Of a stretch of 64,000 nucleotides of DNA, positions 53,268-62,326 are shown one piece after another. This DNA is from Rhodoferax sp. (GTDB taxonomy: Bacteria; Pseudomonadota; Gammaproteobacteria; Burkholderiales; Burkholderiaceae_C). The DNA is taken from assembly GCF_018780565.1 (NCBI RefSeq), contig NZ_JADMJN010000010.1:124001-188000 (forward strand), written 5' to 3'. The position numbers were made by a program, and so were the translations under genes. The notes beneath the pieces were generated by a model. That model was not told where the DNA came from. It was given only the letters and a program-made list of their open reading frames with translations, and did no database searches. Position 1 is the stretch's first letter. Every line of letters starts with the position of its first letter.

Positions 53268-54140
53268 ATGACCGCCGCCCGCATCCCCCCGATTCAATGC
53301 CTGCTGACTTTCGAGGCCCTGGCGCGCCTGCGAAGCGTGACCCAGACCTCCGAAGAACTGTGCGTCACCCCCAGTGCCGTGAGCCACCGCGTCAAGCAGC
53401 TCGAACAGATCATTGGCACCAAGCTGTTCGGGCGGGCCGATTTCTCGCTCACCACCGAGGGCATCGAGTACCTGGCCCATGTGCGCGAGGGGCTCGCCAT
53501 GCTGGAAAAATTCCCGACCTCGGCCATGGCACCGGGCAAGCGCAAGCTGCGTCTGGCCGTCACGCCCACGTTTGCACGCTCCATCCTGCTGCCGCGCCTG
53601 CGCCAATTCACCGACGCCTACCCCGAGATCGATCTCACCCTGCAGGTGTCCATCCCCTTGCTGGACGTGGTGGCGGAAGACGCCGACCTGATCATCCGTT
53701 TTGGCAGCGGCCGCTATGCCGACATGGAACACGTATGCCTGATCAAGGACGAGGTCACACCGCTGGCATCGCCCGCCTACGTGCGCGAACACGGCCCTTT
53801 TGTGGTACCGCAAGACCTGGAGGGCGAAAGCTTCCTGCGCAGCCCGCTGGAGCCTTGGCGCACCTGGTTTGCTGCCAACCAGCTGGACTGGCCCGAGCCT
53901 GTGGACGGCTCGCAGTTCAATGACATCGGCCTGCTTTGCGACGGTGCAGCGGCAGGCATGGGCGTGGCGCTGGTGCGTCTGAAGCTGGGTGCCCCCTGGC
54001 TGGAGGATGGCTCCCTTGTACGGCTGTACGACCTCAATGTGCCCAGTCCCCATGCGCATTACCTGTGCTGGCGCACCGGCATGATGGACCGCTGGGAATG
54101 CGCGGCATTTGCGGAATGGCTGAAAAAGAGCGTTCTGTAG
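53268..54140 (+). CDS. LysR-family regulator (GcvA-like)
   Basis: The 290-residue product has a helix-turn-helix at about 8-65 (SVTQTSEELCVTPSAVSHRV). The effector domain contains RLRQFTDAYPEIDLTLQVSI and ADLIIRFGSGRY, as in the GcvA/AmpR branch. The ATG at 53268 (MTAARIPPIQCLLTFEAL) fits; the frame upstream is open but runs through the region antisense to psd. The target is unknown. Confidence 0.88.
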   Translation: MTAARIPPIQCLLTFEALARLRSVTQTSEELCVTPSAVSHRVKQLEQIIGTKLFGRADFSLTTEGIEYLAHVREGLAMLEKFPTSAMAPGKRKLRLAVTPTFARSILLPRLRQFTDAYPEIDLTLQVSIPLLDVVAEDADLIIRFGSGRYADMEHVCLIKDEVTPLASPAYVREHGPFVVPQDLEGESFLRSPLEPWRTWFAANQLDWPEPVDGSQFNDIGLLCDGAAAGMGVALVRLKLGAPWLEDGSLVRLYDLNVPSPHAHYLCWRTGMMDRWECAAFAEWLKKSVL

Positions 54141-54239
54141 GTCACCGCTTTTCACGTGTGCTTGCAAAATTCCTCACGCCAGCCAGCGCCGCTTCGCCCT
54201 ACAGTTGACCTACTCCCATCACGCACGCCGGATACGCCC

Positions 54240-55742
54240 ATGAACGCACCCGCTTCTCCTGAACAGCAGGAATTGCTACAAAGAACAGAGCGACAAGCCC
54301 AGATAGTCAAAGGGCTGGAGGCCATTTTGCCTTCACATGCATTACTCTGGAACAAAGAAGACACGACGCCCTACGAATGCGACGGGCTGACGGCCTACCG
54401 GCAGCGACCGCTGGTGGTGGCCTTGCCGGAAACCCTGGAGCAAGTGCAGGCCGTGCTGCGCACCTGCCACGCCCTGGATGTGCCGGTCGTGGCGCGCGGC
54501 GCTGGCACGGGCTTGTCGGGCGGGGCCATGCCACACCGCCTGGGTGTCACGCTGTCGCTGGCCAAGTTCAACAAAATCCTGAAGGTCGACCCCGCAAGCC
54601 GTACCGCTGTGGTGCAATGCGGCGTGCGCAACCTGGCCATCAGCGAAGCCGCCGCAACCCATGGTCTGTACTACGCACCCGACCCTTCCAGTCAGATCGC
54701 CTGCACCATTGGCGGCAACGTAGCCGAGAACTCGGGCGGCGTGCACTGCCTTAAATATGGGCTGACCCTGCACAACGTGCTCAAGGTCAAGGGCTTCACG
54801 ATGGAGGGCGAGGCCATCGAGTTCGGCTCCGACGCGCTGGATGCCCCCGGTTTTGATTGCCTGAGCATCGTCATCGGCTCTGAGGGCATGCTGGCCGTGA
54901 CCACAGAAGTGACGGTCAAGCTGGTGCCCCAACCGCAGCTGGCGCGCTGCATCATGGCCAGCTTTGACGACGTTCGCAAAGCCGGTGACGCAGTAGCGGC
55001 CGTGATTGCCGCCGGCATCATCCCCGCCGGTCTGGAAATGATGGACAAGCCCATGACTGCCGCCGTGGAGGACTACGTGCACGCAGGCTATGACCTGAAC
55101 GCCGAAGCCATTCTGCTGTGTGAGAGCGACGGCACGCCGGAAGAGGTGGAAGAAGAAATTGGCCGTATGACCGATGTGCTGCGCCATCACGGCGCCACCG
55201 CCATCGCTGTCAGCCGGGACGAAGCCGAGCGGCTGAAGTTCTGGAGCGGGCGCAAAAACGCCTTTCCCGCCAGCGGCCGTATCAGCCCGGACTACATGTG
55301 CATGGATTCCACCATTCCGCGCAAGCGCGTGGCCGACATCCTGCTGGCCATCCAGGAAATGGAAAAGAAGTACCAACTGCGCTGCGCCAACGTATTCCAT
55401 GCCGGCGACGGCAACCTGCACCCACTGATTCTGTTCGATGCCAACGACCCCGACCAGCTGCACCGCTGCGAACTGTTTGGTGCCGAGATTCTGGAAACGA
55501 GCGTGGCCATGGGCGGTACCGTCACCGGCGAGCACGGCGTGGGCGTGGAGAAACTCAACTCCATGTGCGTGCAATTTTCTGCCGCGGAAAACGAGCAAAT
55601 GTTTGCCATCAAGCGGGCGTTTGACCCCAAGGGCCTGCTCAACCCCGGCAAGGTGATTCCAACCCTGCAGCGCTGCGTCGAATATGGCAAAAAGCTGGTG
55701 CGTGGCGGGGCCCAGTCGCACCCGGATTTGCCCCGGTTTTGA
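54240..55742 (+). CDS. glcD: FAD-linked oxidase, glycolate/D-lactate dehydrogenase (GlcD type)
   Basis: The 500-residue product has an N-terminal FAD_binding_4 domain (about 55-235; VPVVARGAGTGLSGGAMPHR, then CTIGGNVAENSGGVHCLKYG) and a C-terminal oxidase domain with NVFHAGDGNLHPLILFD and TVTGEHGVGVEKLNSM. It oxidises a 2-hydroxy acid such as glycolate. The partner subunits GlcE and GlcF are not adjacent; cidA follows after 6 bases. It may work as a D-2-hydroxyacid dehydrogenase by itself. Confidence 0.88.
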   Translation: MNAPASPEQQELLQRTERQAQIVKGLEAILPSHALLWNKEDTTPYECDGLTAYRQRPLVVALPETLEQVQAVLRTCHALDVPVVARGAGTGLSGGAMPHRLGVTLSLAKFNKILKVDPASRTAVVQCGVRNLAISEAAATHGLYYAPDPSSQIACTIGGNVAENSGGVHCLKYGLTLHNVLKVKGFTMEGEAIEFGSDALDAPGFDCLSIVIGSEGMLAVTTEVTVKLVPQPQLARCIMASFDDVRKAGDAVAAVIAAGIIPAGLEMMDKPMTAAVEDYVHAGYDLNAEAILLCESDGTPEEVEEEIGRMTDVLRHHGATAIAVSRDEAERLKFWSGRKNAFPASGRISPDYMCMDSTIPRKRVADILLAIQEMEKKYQLRCANVFHAGDGNLHPLILFDANDPDQLHRCELFGAEILETSVAMGGTVTGEHGVGVEKLNSMCVQFSAAENEQMFAIKRAFDPKGLLNPGKVIPTLQRCVEYGKKLVRGGAQSHPDLPRF

Positions 55743-55748
55743 CGCGGT

Positions 55749-56105
55749 ATGAACGGATTGCGCGGACTGGCCTGGCTGCTGGCACTGCAGTCTATCGGTG
55801 AGCTGCTGGCCCGTGGCCTGGCCCTCCCGTTTCCGGGCCCGGTAATCGGCATGATCCTGTTGTTGTTCGCCCTGCGGTGGCCCGGTGTGCGCGAGCCGGT
55901 CGCGGCCTGCGCCAACTTCCTGCTGTCGCACCTCTCCCTGCTGTTTGTTCCGGTGGGCGTGGGGGTAATTACCCATCTGGGGCTGTTAGGTCAATATGGC
56001 GGGCGCATGTTGATGGTCGTCATCCTGTCCACCTGGATCGGCTTGGCCGTTACAGCCTTGACGCTGCACCTGCTCCGAAGAAAAGACGATGCCCAAGTTC
56101 GTTGA
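55749..56105 (+). CDS. CidA/LrgA-family membrane protein
   Basis: The 118-residue product has four spans and the family motif LPFPGPVIGMILLLFALRWP plus LLFVPVGVGVITHLGLLG. CidA/LrgA proteins resemble holins and affect murein hydrolase activity or metabolite export. It overlaps the next gene by 17 bases, so they form a translationally coupled pair. Confidence 0.88.
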   Translation: MNGLRGLAWLLALQSIGELLARGLALPFPGPVIGMILLLFALRWPGVREPVAACANFLLSHLSLLFVPVGVGVITHLGLLGQYGGRMLMVVILSTWIGLAVTALTLHLLRRKDDAQVR

Positions 56106-56814
56106 ACTCTGGGTCTACCTTTCGGCCACGCCTTTGTTTGGCCTGACCGCCACGCTGGTGGTTTATGTGCTGGCCCAAGCCGTCTATGCCCAGTTGCAGA
56201 AGGCACCCTGGGCCAACCCGGTACTGTGGACCGTGATCGTGCTGGCCGGCATGTTGCTGGCCACCAAAGTGGACTACCCCACCTACTTTGCAGGCGCGCA
56301 GTTCATCCACTTTTTACTCGGCCCCGCCGTGGTGGCGCTGGCCTGGCCGCTGTGGGAGCGCCGCGCCGAACTGCGCGAGCGCTGGCGTTTGCTGCTCGTG
56401 GCAGCGCTTCTAGGCGGCACTGCCGCAAGCGGCACGGCCCTGGCCTTGGGTTGGATGATCGGATTGCCTACCGATGTGGTGCTATCGCTCGCGCCCAAAT
56501 CGGTTACCGCGCCGGTGGCCATGGGCATTGCCGACAAGATTGGCGGCATTCCCGCCCTGGCCGCGGTGTTTGCGGTGATCACCGGCCTGGTGGGCGCACT
56601 GAGCGGCAAATACCTGTTCAGCGCACTCAAAATCCCGACCACATCGTCCGGCTGGATGGCTCGCGGCTTTGCCCTGGGTACGGCCTCCCACGGCCTTGGG
56701 GCAGCGCGGGCGCTGCAAGTCAATGCGGATGCAGGCGCCTACGCCGGGCTGGCGCTGGGTCTGCAAGTGGTGCTGGCCTCGCTGCTGATTCCGCTGGTGT
56801 TTCGATGGCTTTAG
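56089..56814 (+). CDS. CidB/LrgB-family membrane protein
   Basis: The 241-residue product has about seven spans. IGLPTDVVLSLAPKSVTAPV, GGIPALAAVFAVITGLVGAL and FALGTASHGLGAARAL are typical of LrgB. In plants and some bacteria relatives export glycolate and glycerate, which would suit the glcD upstream; this link is an inference. It faces ptsI with a 3-base gap between stops. Confidence 0.88.
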   Translation: MPKFVELWVYLSATPLFGLTATLVVYVLAQAVYAQLQKAPWANPVLWTVIVLAGMLLATKVDYPTYFAGAQFIHFLLGPAVVALAWPLWERRAELRERWRLLLVAALLGGTAASGTALALGWMIGLPTDVVLSLAPKSVTAPVAMGIADKIGGIPALAAVFAVITGLVGALSGKYLFSALKIPTTSSGWMARGFALGTASHGLGAARALQVNADAGAYAGLALGLQVVLASLLIPLVFRWL

Positions 56815-56817
56815 ACG

Positions 56818-58587
56818 CTAGTGCCGCGTCATGCGTTGACCCGGCTCGTCATCAGCCATCACTTCTTCGGCCCACACCGCCAGCTTGCCCGCATCGGCAC
56901 GCAGCACTTCCTGCTTAACCGCCAGGATTTGCGCCGGATGCATGGAAAAGCTGCGCAAGCCCATGCCCAGCAGCAAGCGGGTCAGGGTGGTGTCACCCGC
57001 CATTTCGCCACACACGCTGACCTCCTTGCCCTGGGCCTGCGCTTCGGCAATGGTGCCCGCCACCAGGCGAAGCACGGCAGGGTGCAGGGGATCGTACAGG
57101 TGCGCCACGGATTCATCGGCACGATCGATGGCCAGGGTGTACTGGATCAGGTCGTTGGTGCCAATGGACAGGAAATCGAAATATTTCAAAAACACCTTGA
57201 GCGTGAGCGCGGCGGCGGGAATCTCGATCATGGCGCCGATCTTGACCGCGCCGTAGGCAATGCCGCGGTTGTCCAGCTCAGCCCGGGCATGGTCAATCAG
57301 GGCCAGCGTCTGGCGTATTTCACTGGCATGGACCAGCATGGGAATCAGCAACTTGGCCTGCCCGTGGGCCGCAGCACGCAAAATGGCGCGCAACTGAGTG
57401 AGGAACATGGCCGGGTCGGCCAGGCTCCAGCGAATGGCGCGCAAGCCCAGGGCCGGGTTCAAGTGTGCTTCGTCCTGCAGGGATTTGTCCAGCGGCTTGT
57501 CCGCCCCCACATCCACCGTGCGAATCGTCACCGGCAAGCCCTGCATGCCTTCGATGGCGCGCTTGTAGGCCTGGTACTGCTCCTCTTCATTGGGCAGCTT
57601 GCCCTGGCGCCCCATGAACAGAAATTCGCTGCGAAACAGACCCACGCCCACCGCGCCGGCCTTGACCGCACTCAAGGCGTCTTCAGGCATCTCGATGTTG
57701 GCCAGCAATTCAATCTTTTGCCCGTCCATGGTGACCGCCGGGGTGTGTAGCAGCCGGGTCAGACGCCCGCGCTCCAATTCAAGCTGACGCTGCTTGAAAC
57801 CGTACTCCGCCAGAATGATGGGGGAAGGATCCACCACCACCACGCCCGCATCTCCGTCAATAATGACCCAATCGTCCTGACGCACCAGCTGGCTGCTCAC
57901 GCGGGCGCCCACGACAGCCGGGATGTCCATGCTGCGCGCCACAATGGCCGTGTGCGAGGTCTTGCCCCCCACATCGGTGATAAAACCGGCAAACACGCTT
58001 TTCTTGAACTGCAGCATGTCGGCCGGCGACAGGTCATGCGCAATCAGGATCAACGGGACATCCACCGTGTCATCAAGCAGCAGGTCTTGCTGTGAGGTCC
58101 GGCTGGCACGGACTGGCGCCACCACCGGGGAGGCAACGCCCTTCATGGCACGCAGCACCTTCTCAACGATTTGTTCCAGGTCGGCCTTGCGCTCCCGCAG
58201 GTACTCATCCTCCATTTCGTCAAACTGGCGCGCGATCACCTCCAGCTGCGTGGTCAGCGCCCACTCGGCGTTGTACAGCCGATCGGTAATCCAGTGCTTG
58301 ACGCCACCCACCAGTTCCTCATCCTGCAACAGCATCAGGTGCACGTCCAGCAAGGCGCTCAGTTCATGGGGTGCCTCCTTCGGCCCCATATGTGCAATGC
58401 TGGCTTGCAGCCGCTGGATTTCCTCCACCACCGTATTGCGCCCCAGGCGAACCCGGTCGATCTCGGCGTCCACCCGCGAGGGTTCGATGAAATAGTGCGC
58501 AACATCAACCCGGCTTGAAGCCACCAGCACGGCACGCCCGATGGCGATGCCGCGGGCAACCGCAAGACCGTGGATGGCGAATGTCAC
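56818..58587 (-). CDS. ptsI: PTS enzyme I
   Basis: The 589-residue product carries phosphate from PEP to HPr. The phospho-His is in GGKTSHTAIVARSMDIPAVV (about residue 195). The PEP-binding part has GLFRSEFLFMGR and VCGEMAGDTTLT. Its ATG overlaps the ptsH stop in an ATGA. No sugar EIIB or EIIC is encoded nearby. Confidence 0.97.
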   Translation of the reverse strand: MTFAIHGLAVARGIAIGRAVLVASSRVDVAHYFIEPSRVDAEIDRVRLGRNTVVEEIQRLQASIAHMGPKEAPHELSALLDVHLMLLQDEELVGGVKHWITDRLYNAEWALTTQLEVIARQFDEMEDEYLRERKADLEQIVEKVLRAMKGVASPVVAPVRASRTSQQDLLLDDTVDVPLILIAHDLSPADMLQFKKSVFAGFITDVGGKTSHTAIVARSMDIPAVVGARVSSQLVRQDDWVIIDGDAGVVVVDPSPIILAEYGFKQRQLELERGRLTRLLHTPAVTMDGQKIELLANIEMPEDALSAVKAGAVGVGLFRSEFLFMGRQGKLPNEEEQYQAYKRAIEGMQGLPVTIRTVDVGADKPLDKSLQDEAHLNPALGLRAIRWSLADPAMFLTQLRAILRAAAHGQAKLLIPMLVHASEIRQTLALIDHARAELDNRGIAYGAVKIGAMIEIPAAALTLKVFLKYFDFLSIGTNDLIQYTLAIDRADESVAHLYDPLHPAVLRLVAGTIAEAQAQGKEVSVCGEMAGDTTLTRLLLGMGLRSFSMHPAQILAVKQEVLRADAGKLAVWAEEVMADDEPGQRMTRH

Positions 58588-58853
58588 TCACCTTCTCCAA
58601 ACTTGTCGGCAATCAGTGCCAGCAGGGCCTCCATGGCTTCCTGCTCGCGCTCACCATCCGTGTCAATCTCAACCGTCGTGCCAATGCCTGCCGCCAGCAT
58701 CATCACGCCCATAATGCTCTTGGCGTTGACGCGCCGCTCGCCCTTGGCGATCCAGATCTCGCACGGGAAACTCCCGGCCAGCTTGGTCAGCTTGGCAGAC
58801 GCCCGCGCATGCAGGCCCAGCTTATTGTTGATGGTAGTGGTTGTCTTGATCAT
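58584..58853 (-). CDS. ptsH: PTS phosphocarrier HPr
   Basis: The 89-residue product has His15 in NKLGLHARAS, the phosphate acceptor from enzyme I, and Ser46 in NAKSIMGVM, the site used by HPr kinase in bacteria that have it. It overlaps the EIIA gene by 32 bases at its start, showing coupled translation. Confidence 0.96.
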   Translation of the reverse strand: MIKTTTTINNKLGLHARASAKLTKLAGSFPCEIWIAKGERRVNAKSIMGVMMLAAGIGTTVEIDTDGEREQEAMEALLALIADKFGEGE

Positions 58854-59268
58854 TGCTTCTTTTTACCTGATTTTGAGGGGCTGTGACCGCCACCTGCATA
58901 ACTCCCTGCGTACCACCAGCCAAGGCCCGTGCGATCAGCGCATCCAGCGACTCGCGTCGATAGGTGACTGTACGCAGCAGCATGGGCAAATTGACCCCTG
59001 CGATCAATTTTGAATTCAAGCCGTCAACCAGCTTCTGCGCCACATTGCAGGGGGTGGCGCCAAAGACGTCGGTCAGCACCAGCGTCTGAGGCGTGTTGAG
59101 CAAGGCCAGGGCCTGCGCCACGCTGGCCAGCGTCTCTTCGGGCGGTACGTTGGGCTGTACATCAAACGCAGCCACGCCCGGCGCATCATCGGGAAAGACA
59201 TGCAACACACACTGGCGCAGAGCACTGGCCAATGGAGCATGAGCGATGATGAGAATGCCGTTGTTCAT
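58822..59268 (-). CDS. PTS EIIA domain protein, mannose family
   Basis: The 148-residue product has His10 in ILIIAHAPLASAL, the phosphorylation site of the EIIA-Man fold. LVLTDVFGATPCNVAQKL follows. It is a single-domain EIIA without IIB, IIC or IID partners, so a regulatory role is likely. The ATG at 59268 follows AAGGA; a start at 59292 is possible but would overlap the MFS gene. Confidence 0.92.
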   Translation of the reverse strand: MNNGILIIAHAPLASALRQCVLHVFPDDAPGVAAFDVQPNVPPEETLASVAQALALLNTPQTLVLTDVFGATPCNVAQKLVDGLNSKLIAGVNLPMLLRTVTYRRESLDALIARALAGGTQGVMQVAVTAPQNQVKRSNDQDNHYHQQ

Positions 59269-59275
59269 AAGGTCC

Positions 59276-60514
59276 TTAGCACTTCGACGCATTATGGCTT
59301 TTTGCTGTCAGAAAATAGGCATACGCCGCGATGCAGCACAGTAAAAATACCCCCATCGCCAACTGGAAGGCCGCAATCTCCGTACAGCCCAATGCCTTGG
59401 CGCCATCGATCGCCAGACCAATACCCCACTGGACTGTAAAAACCCCGGCAAATATCAGCAGGTTGTAAGCCGAAAGCGCGCGACCGGCCAGTGAAGGTGA
59501 AAAGGCCATGCCCACCGCCGGCTGCGCCAGGGAAACAAAGGTGCAACTCACACAATACAAGGCCCACAGGGCCCCCGACCCCGTCGACAAATCATCGGAT
59601 GCTCCTATAATAATAGCAAGCAAGACAAAACTGACTGGCAGACCCAGCGCGATGAGGCGATCCGCATGAATGCCGCGCCGGGTCAGCCACGGGTTCACCA
59701 TGCCCCAGGTCCAGAAAGTAAGCAACATGGCCACATTGATCCAGAACAAACCGGTGGCCGCCTGAAGCGGACTGTAGCCCGCCACTTTGATCATCCAGGG
59801 CGCCGCCCACAGCGTCTGCATGGCGACCAATCCGCCATAGCAAAAAAATCCCAGCGGGGCCATTTTGCGGAAATAGGGGTGCCGCCAGACCTCGGCATAA
59901 CTGGCATTGACCGGGGCCTCATCCTGCGTCGCAGGCACCGTGGCATGCCATTGGGGCACCTTCCAGGCTATCAGCACCATGGCGCCCAGCACCAGCACCG
60001 CCAAGGCCACAAACAAGGCTCGCCAGCCCACGAGGGGCATCAACCACTGCACGGGCAAGGTGGAAGCCACCATGCCCAGGGAACCGGTCATCAGCATCCA
60101 GGAGTTCGCTCGCATCTGTGCGGTGGCCGCAAACCAGCGCCGGTAGCCGGTCAAGGGCGCCATCAGGCAGGCACTGACACCCACGCCACACAAAATTCGT
60201 GCCGCCAGGAGACCTGAAAAACTGGTGGCCAAAGAGAATGCCACACAGCCCAGCACTGCGGCGGCCAGGAAATAAAGAATGACTTTCCTGGGGCCATGAC
60301 GGTCCAGCCACGTGCCCAAGGGCAGCTGGGTCGCGGCGAATCCCAAAAAATACCCGCCCGCCAACAAGCCCAGATCGCGCGCATTGAGTGCAAATTCGGC
60401 GGTCAGCGTGGGGGATAAGGTGGCGGTGATCGCCCGGATCAGGGCGGAGAGGAAGTAAGCGAATGCAAAAGCGAGAAACACCACAATGCAGTCACGCCGG
60501 GACAAAGTATTCAT
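59276..60514 (-). CDS. MFS transporter of unknown substrate
   Basis: The 412-residue product has twelve predicted spans and the MFS loop motif GTWLDRHGPRKVILYFLAAA between spans 2 and 3. The substrate cannot be told. It overlaps the upstream lipoprotein gene by ATGA and ends 7 bases before the EIIA gene, so it is part of the pts operon. Near 59601-59617 its codons contain a short repeat motif shared with two other genes. Confidence 0.85.
   Translation of the reverse strand: MNTLSRRDCIVVFLAFAFAYFLSALIRAITATLSPTLTAEFALNARDLGLLAGGYFLGFAATQLPLGTWLDRHGPRKVILYFLAAAVLGCVAFSLATSFSGLLAARILCGVGVSACLMAPLTGYRRWFAATAQMRANSWMLMTGSLGMVASTLPVQWLMPLVGWRALFVALAVLVLGAMVLIAWKVPQWHATVPATQDEAPVNASYAEVWRHPYFRKMAPLGFFCYGGLVAMQTLWAAPWMIKVAGYSPLQAATGLFWINVAMLLTFWTWGMVNPWLTRRGIHADRLIALGLPVSFVLLAIIIGASDDLSTGSGALWALYCVSCTFVSLAQPAVGMAFSPSLAGRALSAYNLLIFAGVFTVQWGIGLAIDGAKALGCTEIAAFQLAMGVFLLCCIAAYAYFLTAKSHNASKC
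59601..59617. repeat. 17-base AT-rich repeat motif in the MFS gene
   Basis: On the minus strand GCTATTATTATAGGAGC agrees at 14 of 17 positions with the motif at 40968-40984. It encodes AIIIGA within a predicted membrane span. Its AT content stands out against the surrounding gene. Confidence 0.4.
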
Positions 60515-61032
60515 GGAAATCGCAGACCCGAAAAGAAGGTGTCTGACTCAGCCGGCTTGGCAACGTCAGCATACACCAGCGCCTGAAAAACCAGCGTACC
60601 CGCAGCGAACCATACCAGTTGTACAGCTACAGGCGACCCATCGGCCCGGCTGCCGCGGGCCTGAACCTGTACCGACTGGGGCCAAGGGTTGGCACCTTTG
60701 ATCACAAAGGGGGCTTCGCTTGATGACTGCGCCCGCATCGTGGCCAGTGTGGCGATTCTCCACTGGGCCAGCGCGGCACCAGCGCTGGCTGCGTCCTTGA
60801 CATCGGCGTAGGCCAGGGCAAACATGGCCCCACCGGCCTCGCATCCCAGCATGGCAATCGTGGTTTCCCGATCAGCCATACGCACCACGCGCGATGCCTG
60901 ATCGGGTTTGCACGGAAACAGGGAGGCCAGGGGTACGCTGCCGGGCGGGATGTCCCGCCAATTGAAGGTCGGACTGCAGGCCCACAGGAGGTAAGAAATG
61001 CAGGACAGGACAAGGAACCGGTAATAGCGCAT
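60511..61032 (-). CDS. Unknown lipoprotein, first gene of the MFS/pts operon
   Basis: The 173-residue product starts at the ATG at 61032 (MRYYRFLVLSCISYLLWACS). The lipobox LLWAC gives a lipidated Cys19. The mature part includes GSVPLASLFPCKPDQASRVV and ends VYADVAKPAESDTFFSGLRF. I recognise no characterised family; similar envelope proteins occur in related bacteria. It overlaps the MFS start in an ATGA. Confidence 0.7.
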   Translation of the reverse strand: MRYYRFLVLSCISYLLWACSPTFNWRDIPPGSVPLASLFPCKPDQASRVVRMADRETTIAMLGCEAGGAMFALAYADVKDAASAGAALAQWRIATLATMRAQSSSEAPFVIKGANPWPQSVQVQARGSRADGSPVAVQLVWFAAGTLVFQALVYADVAKPAESDTFFSGLRFP

Positions 61033-61107
61033 GGATCGATTATCAGTTTTGATCAAAAGGGCTGTGCACAACGGTAAGTATGGGTTTTAATCCGAAGGCA
61101 CACAACG

Positions 61108-62280
61108 TTGACAGAGGTTACCGTGACATCAGACAGCCGTTACTCCAGCACCCTGCCTTCTGCCCTGGATCAGGACAGGTCTGGCAAGGACCCCCGTTCA
61201 GCGTCCGAAGAAGGGGCCAGCGCCGACTACGCAGTGGCAGGAGCCATTGGGGCACAACTCGATGCGCCCCTGACCGTCATGCGCCGGGCCATCAATGCCT
61301 TTACGGCATCGGGTACGCTCACGCCGCTGCAGGTAAAGCCCATCAGCGACGCACTGGATGCTGCCCACAAAATTGCACTGCAAAGCCAGTTGCTGCTGAA
61401 AGTAGCGGGCGGGCGATTGCGCCAGTCGCATGAACAGTTGAACCTGGATTCGGTCGTCAAGCGGGCCCTGGAGGAACACGCCGCGCTGCTCAAACAACGT
61501 GGTGTCGAGGTTTTCAGAAGCATCAAGTCCGTGGCCGTGATTGTTGACCTGGACCTCGTCACCAGCCTGGTCGGCGCCGCGATCGACTATGCCGCGGCCC
61601 CCGGCAGACATCTTCTGGTGTCGCTTGACGTGAAGAACTGGCCGGCCCACGCTGTCTTGATGCTCAAAACCACACGTGCCGTGGTATCGGGTCACAGCAA
61701 ACCTGATGCGGAACTTGCACCAGAGCCCCTGGAATGGCATCTGGTGATCGAGATTGCAAAAGCCATTGGCGTCACGGTGGATCGACTCAAGTCAGCAGAA
61801 GAGACGCTGGTCATGATCGAATTTCCGCGCACCGTTCGTGAAATAGATGGCCTGACCGCCACCGAGGTCGACCTGGGCGCCGAGTCATGGATGAGCAGCC
61901 AGTCACGCGCACTGGCAGGTCACCGGGCTCTGATCGTCACCAGCGACATCCCCCTGCGCGAAGATATCAAACTGATCTGCAAAGGCATGGGCCTGATCGT
62001 GGACACGGTGCCATCGTCCATGATGGCGGTGCGCTTTTGCGAAATGGAGAGGCCGCAATTGATCATCGTCGACGAGAGATTCAAGGATGAAAAATTTGAC
62101 GAACTGCGCAAAGACCTGTTGCGCATCGAGCCGAATTTCCCATTTGTCGAGATTGGCTACGACAACAACACCCTGTCCATGGCGAGCTGGATGAGTGAAA
62201 ACATGACCCGGGTCAGCCGGGACGACCTGAGTGCGCAATTGCCGCAAGCCCTTACCCTGGAGCTTGCCAAGATTATTTGA
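61108..62280 (+). CDS. Degenerate sensor kinase/receiver-like protein
   Basis: The 390-residue product starts at TTG (61108, GAAGG 9 bases upstream) or GTG (61123, AGAGG 5 bases upstream). Residues about 43-100 look like a histidine-kinase dimerisation helix pair, but the H-box reads GAQLDAPL, with Ala49 where the phospho-His belongs. The next part (112-240) resembles an ATPase domain without the N-box Asn or Gly boxes. Residues 272-385 look like a receiver (ALIVTSDIPLREDI; QLIIVDERFKDEKF with Asp322 at the phosphorylation position). It probably signals without kinase activity. Assignment is moderate. Confidence 0.55.
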   Translation: MTEVTVTSDSRYSSTLPSALDQDRSGKDPRSASEEGASADYAVAGAIGAQLDAPLTVMRRAINAFTASGTLTPLQVKPISDALDAAHKIALQSQLLLKVAGGRLRQSHEQLNLDSVVKRALEEHAALLKQRGVEVFRSIKSVAVIVDLDLVTSLVGAAIDYAAAPGRHLLVSLDVKNWPAHAVLMLKTTRAVVSGHSKPDAELAPEPLEWHLVIEIAKAIGVTVDRLKSAEETLVMIEFPRTVREIDGLTATEVDLGAESWMSSQSRALAGHRALIVTSDIPLREDIKLICKGMGLIVDTVPSSMMAVRFCEMERPQLIIVDERFKDEKFDELRKDLLRIEPNFPFVEIGYDNNTLSMASWMSENMTRVSRDDLSAQLPQALTLELAKII

Positions 62281-62326
62281 GAGCCCGAGCAGCGCTCGCA
62301 CACCTCGGGCCAATACAGACGCAGCG

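Noticed and set aside
54342..55976. 544-codon minus-strand open frame over glcD
   Set aside because: It is antisense to intact FAD-oxidase motifs, with His/Gln-rich shadow composition.
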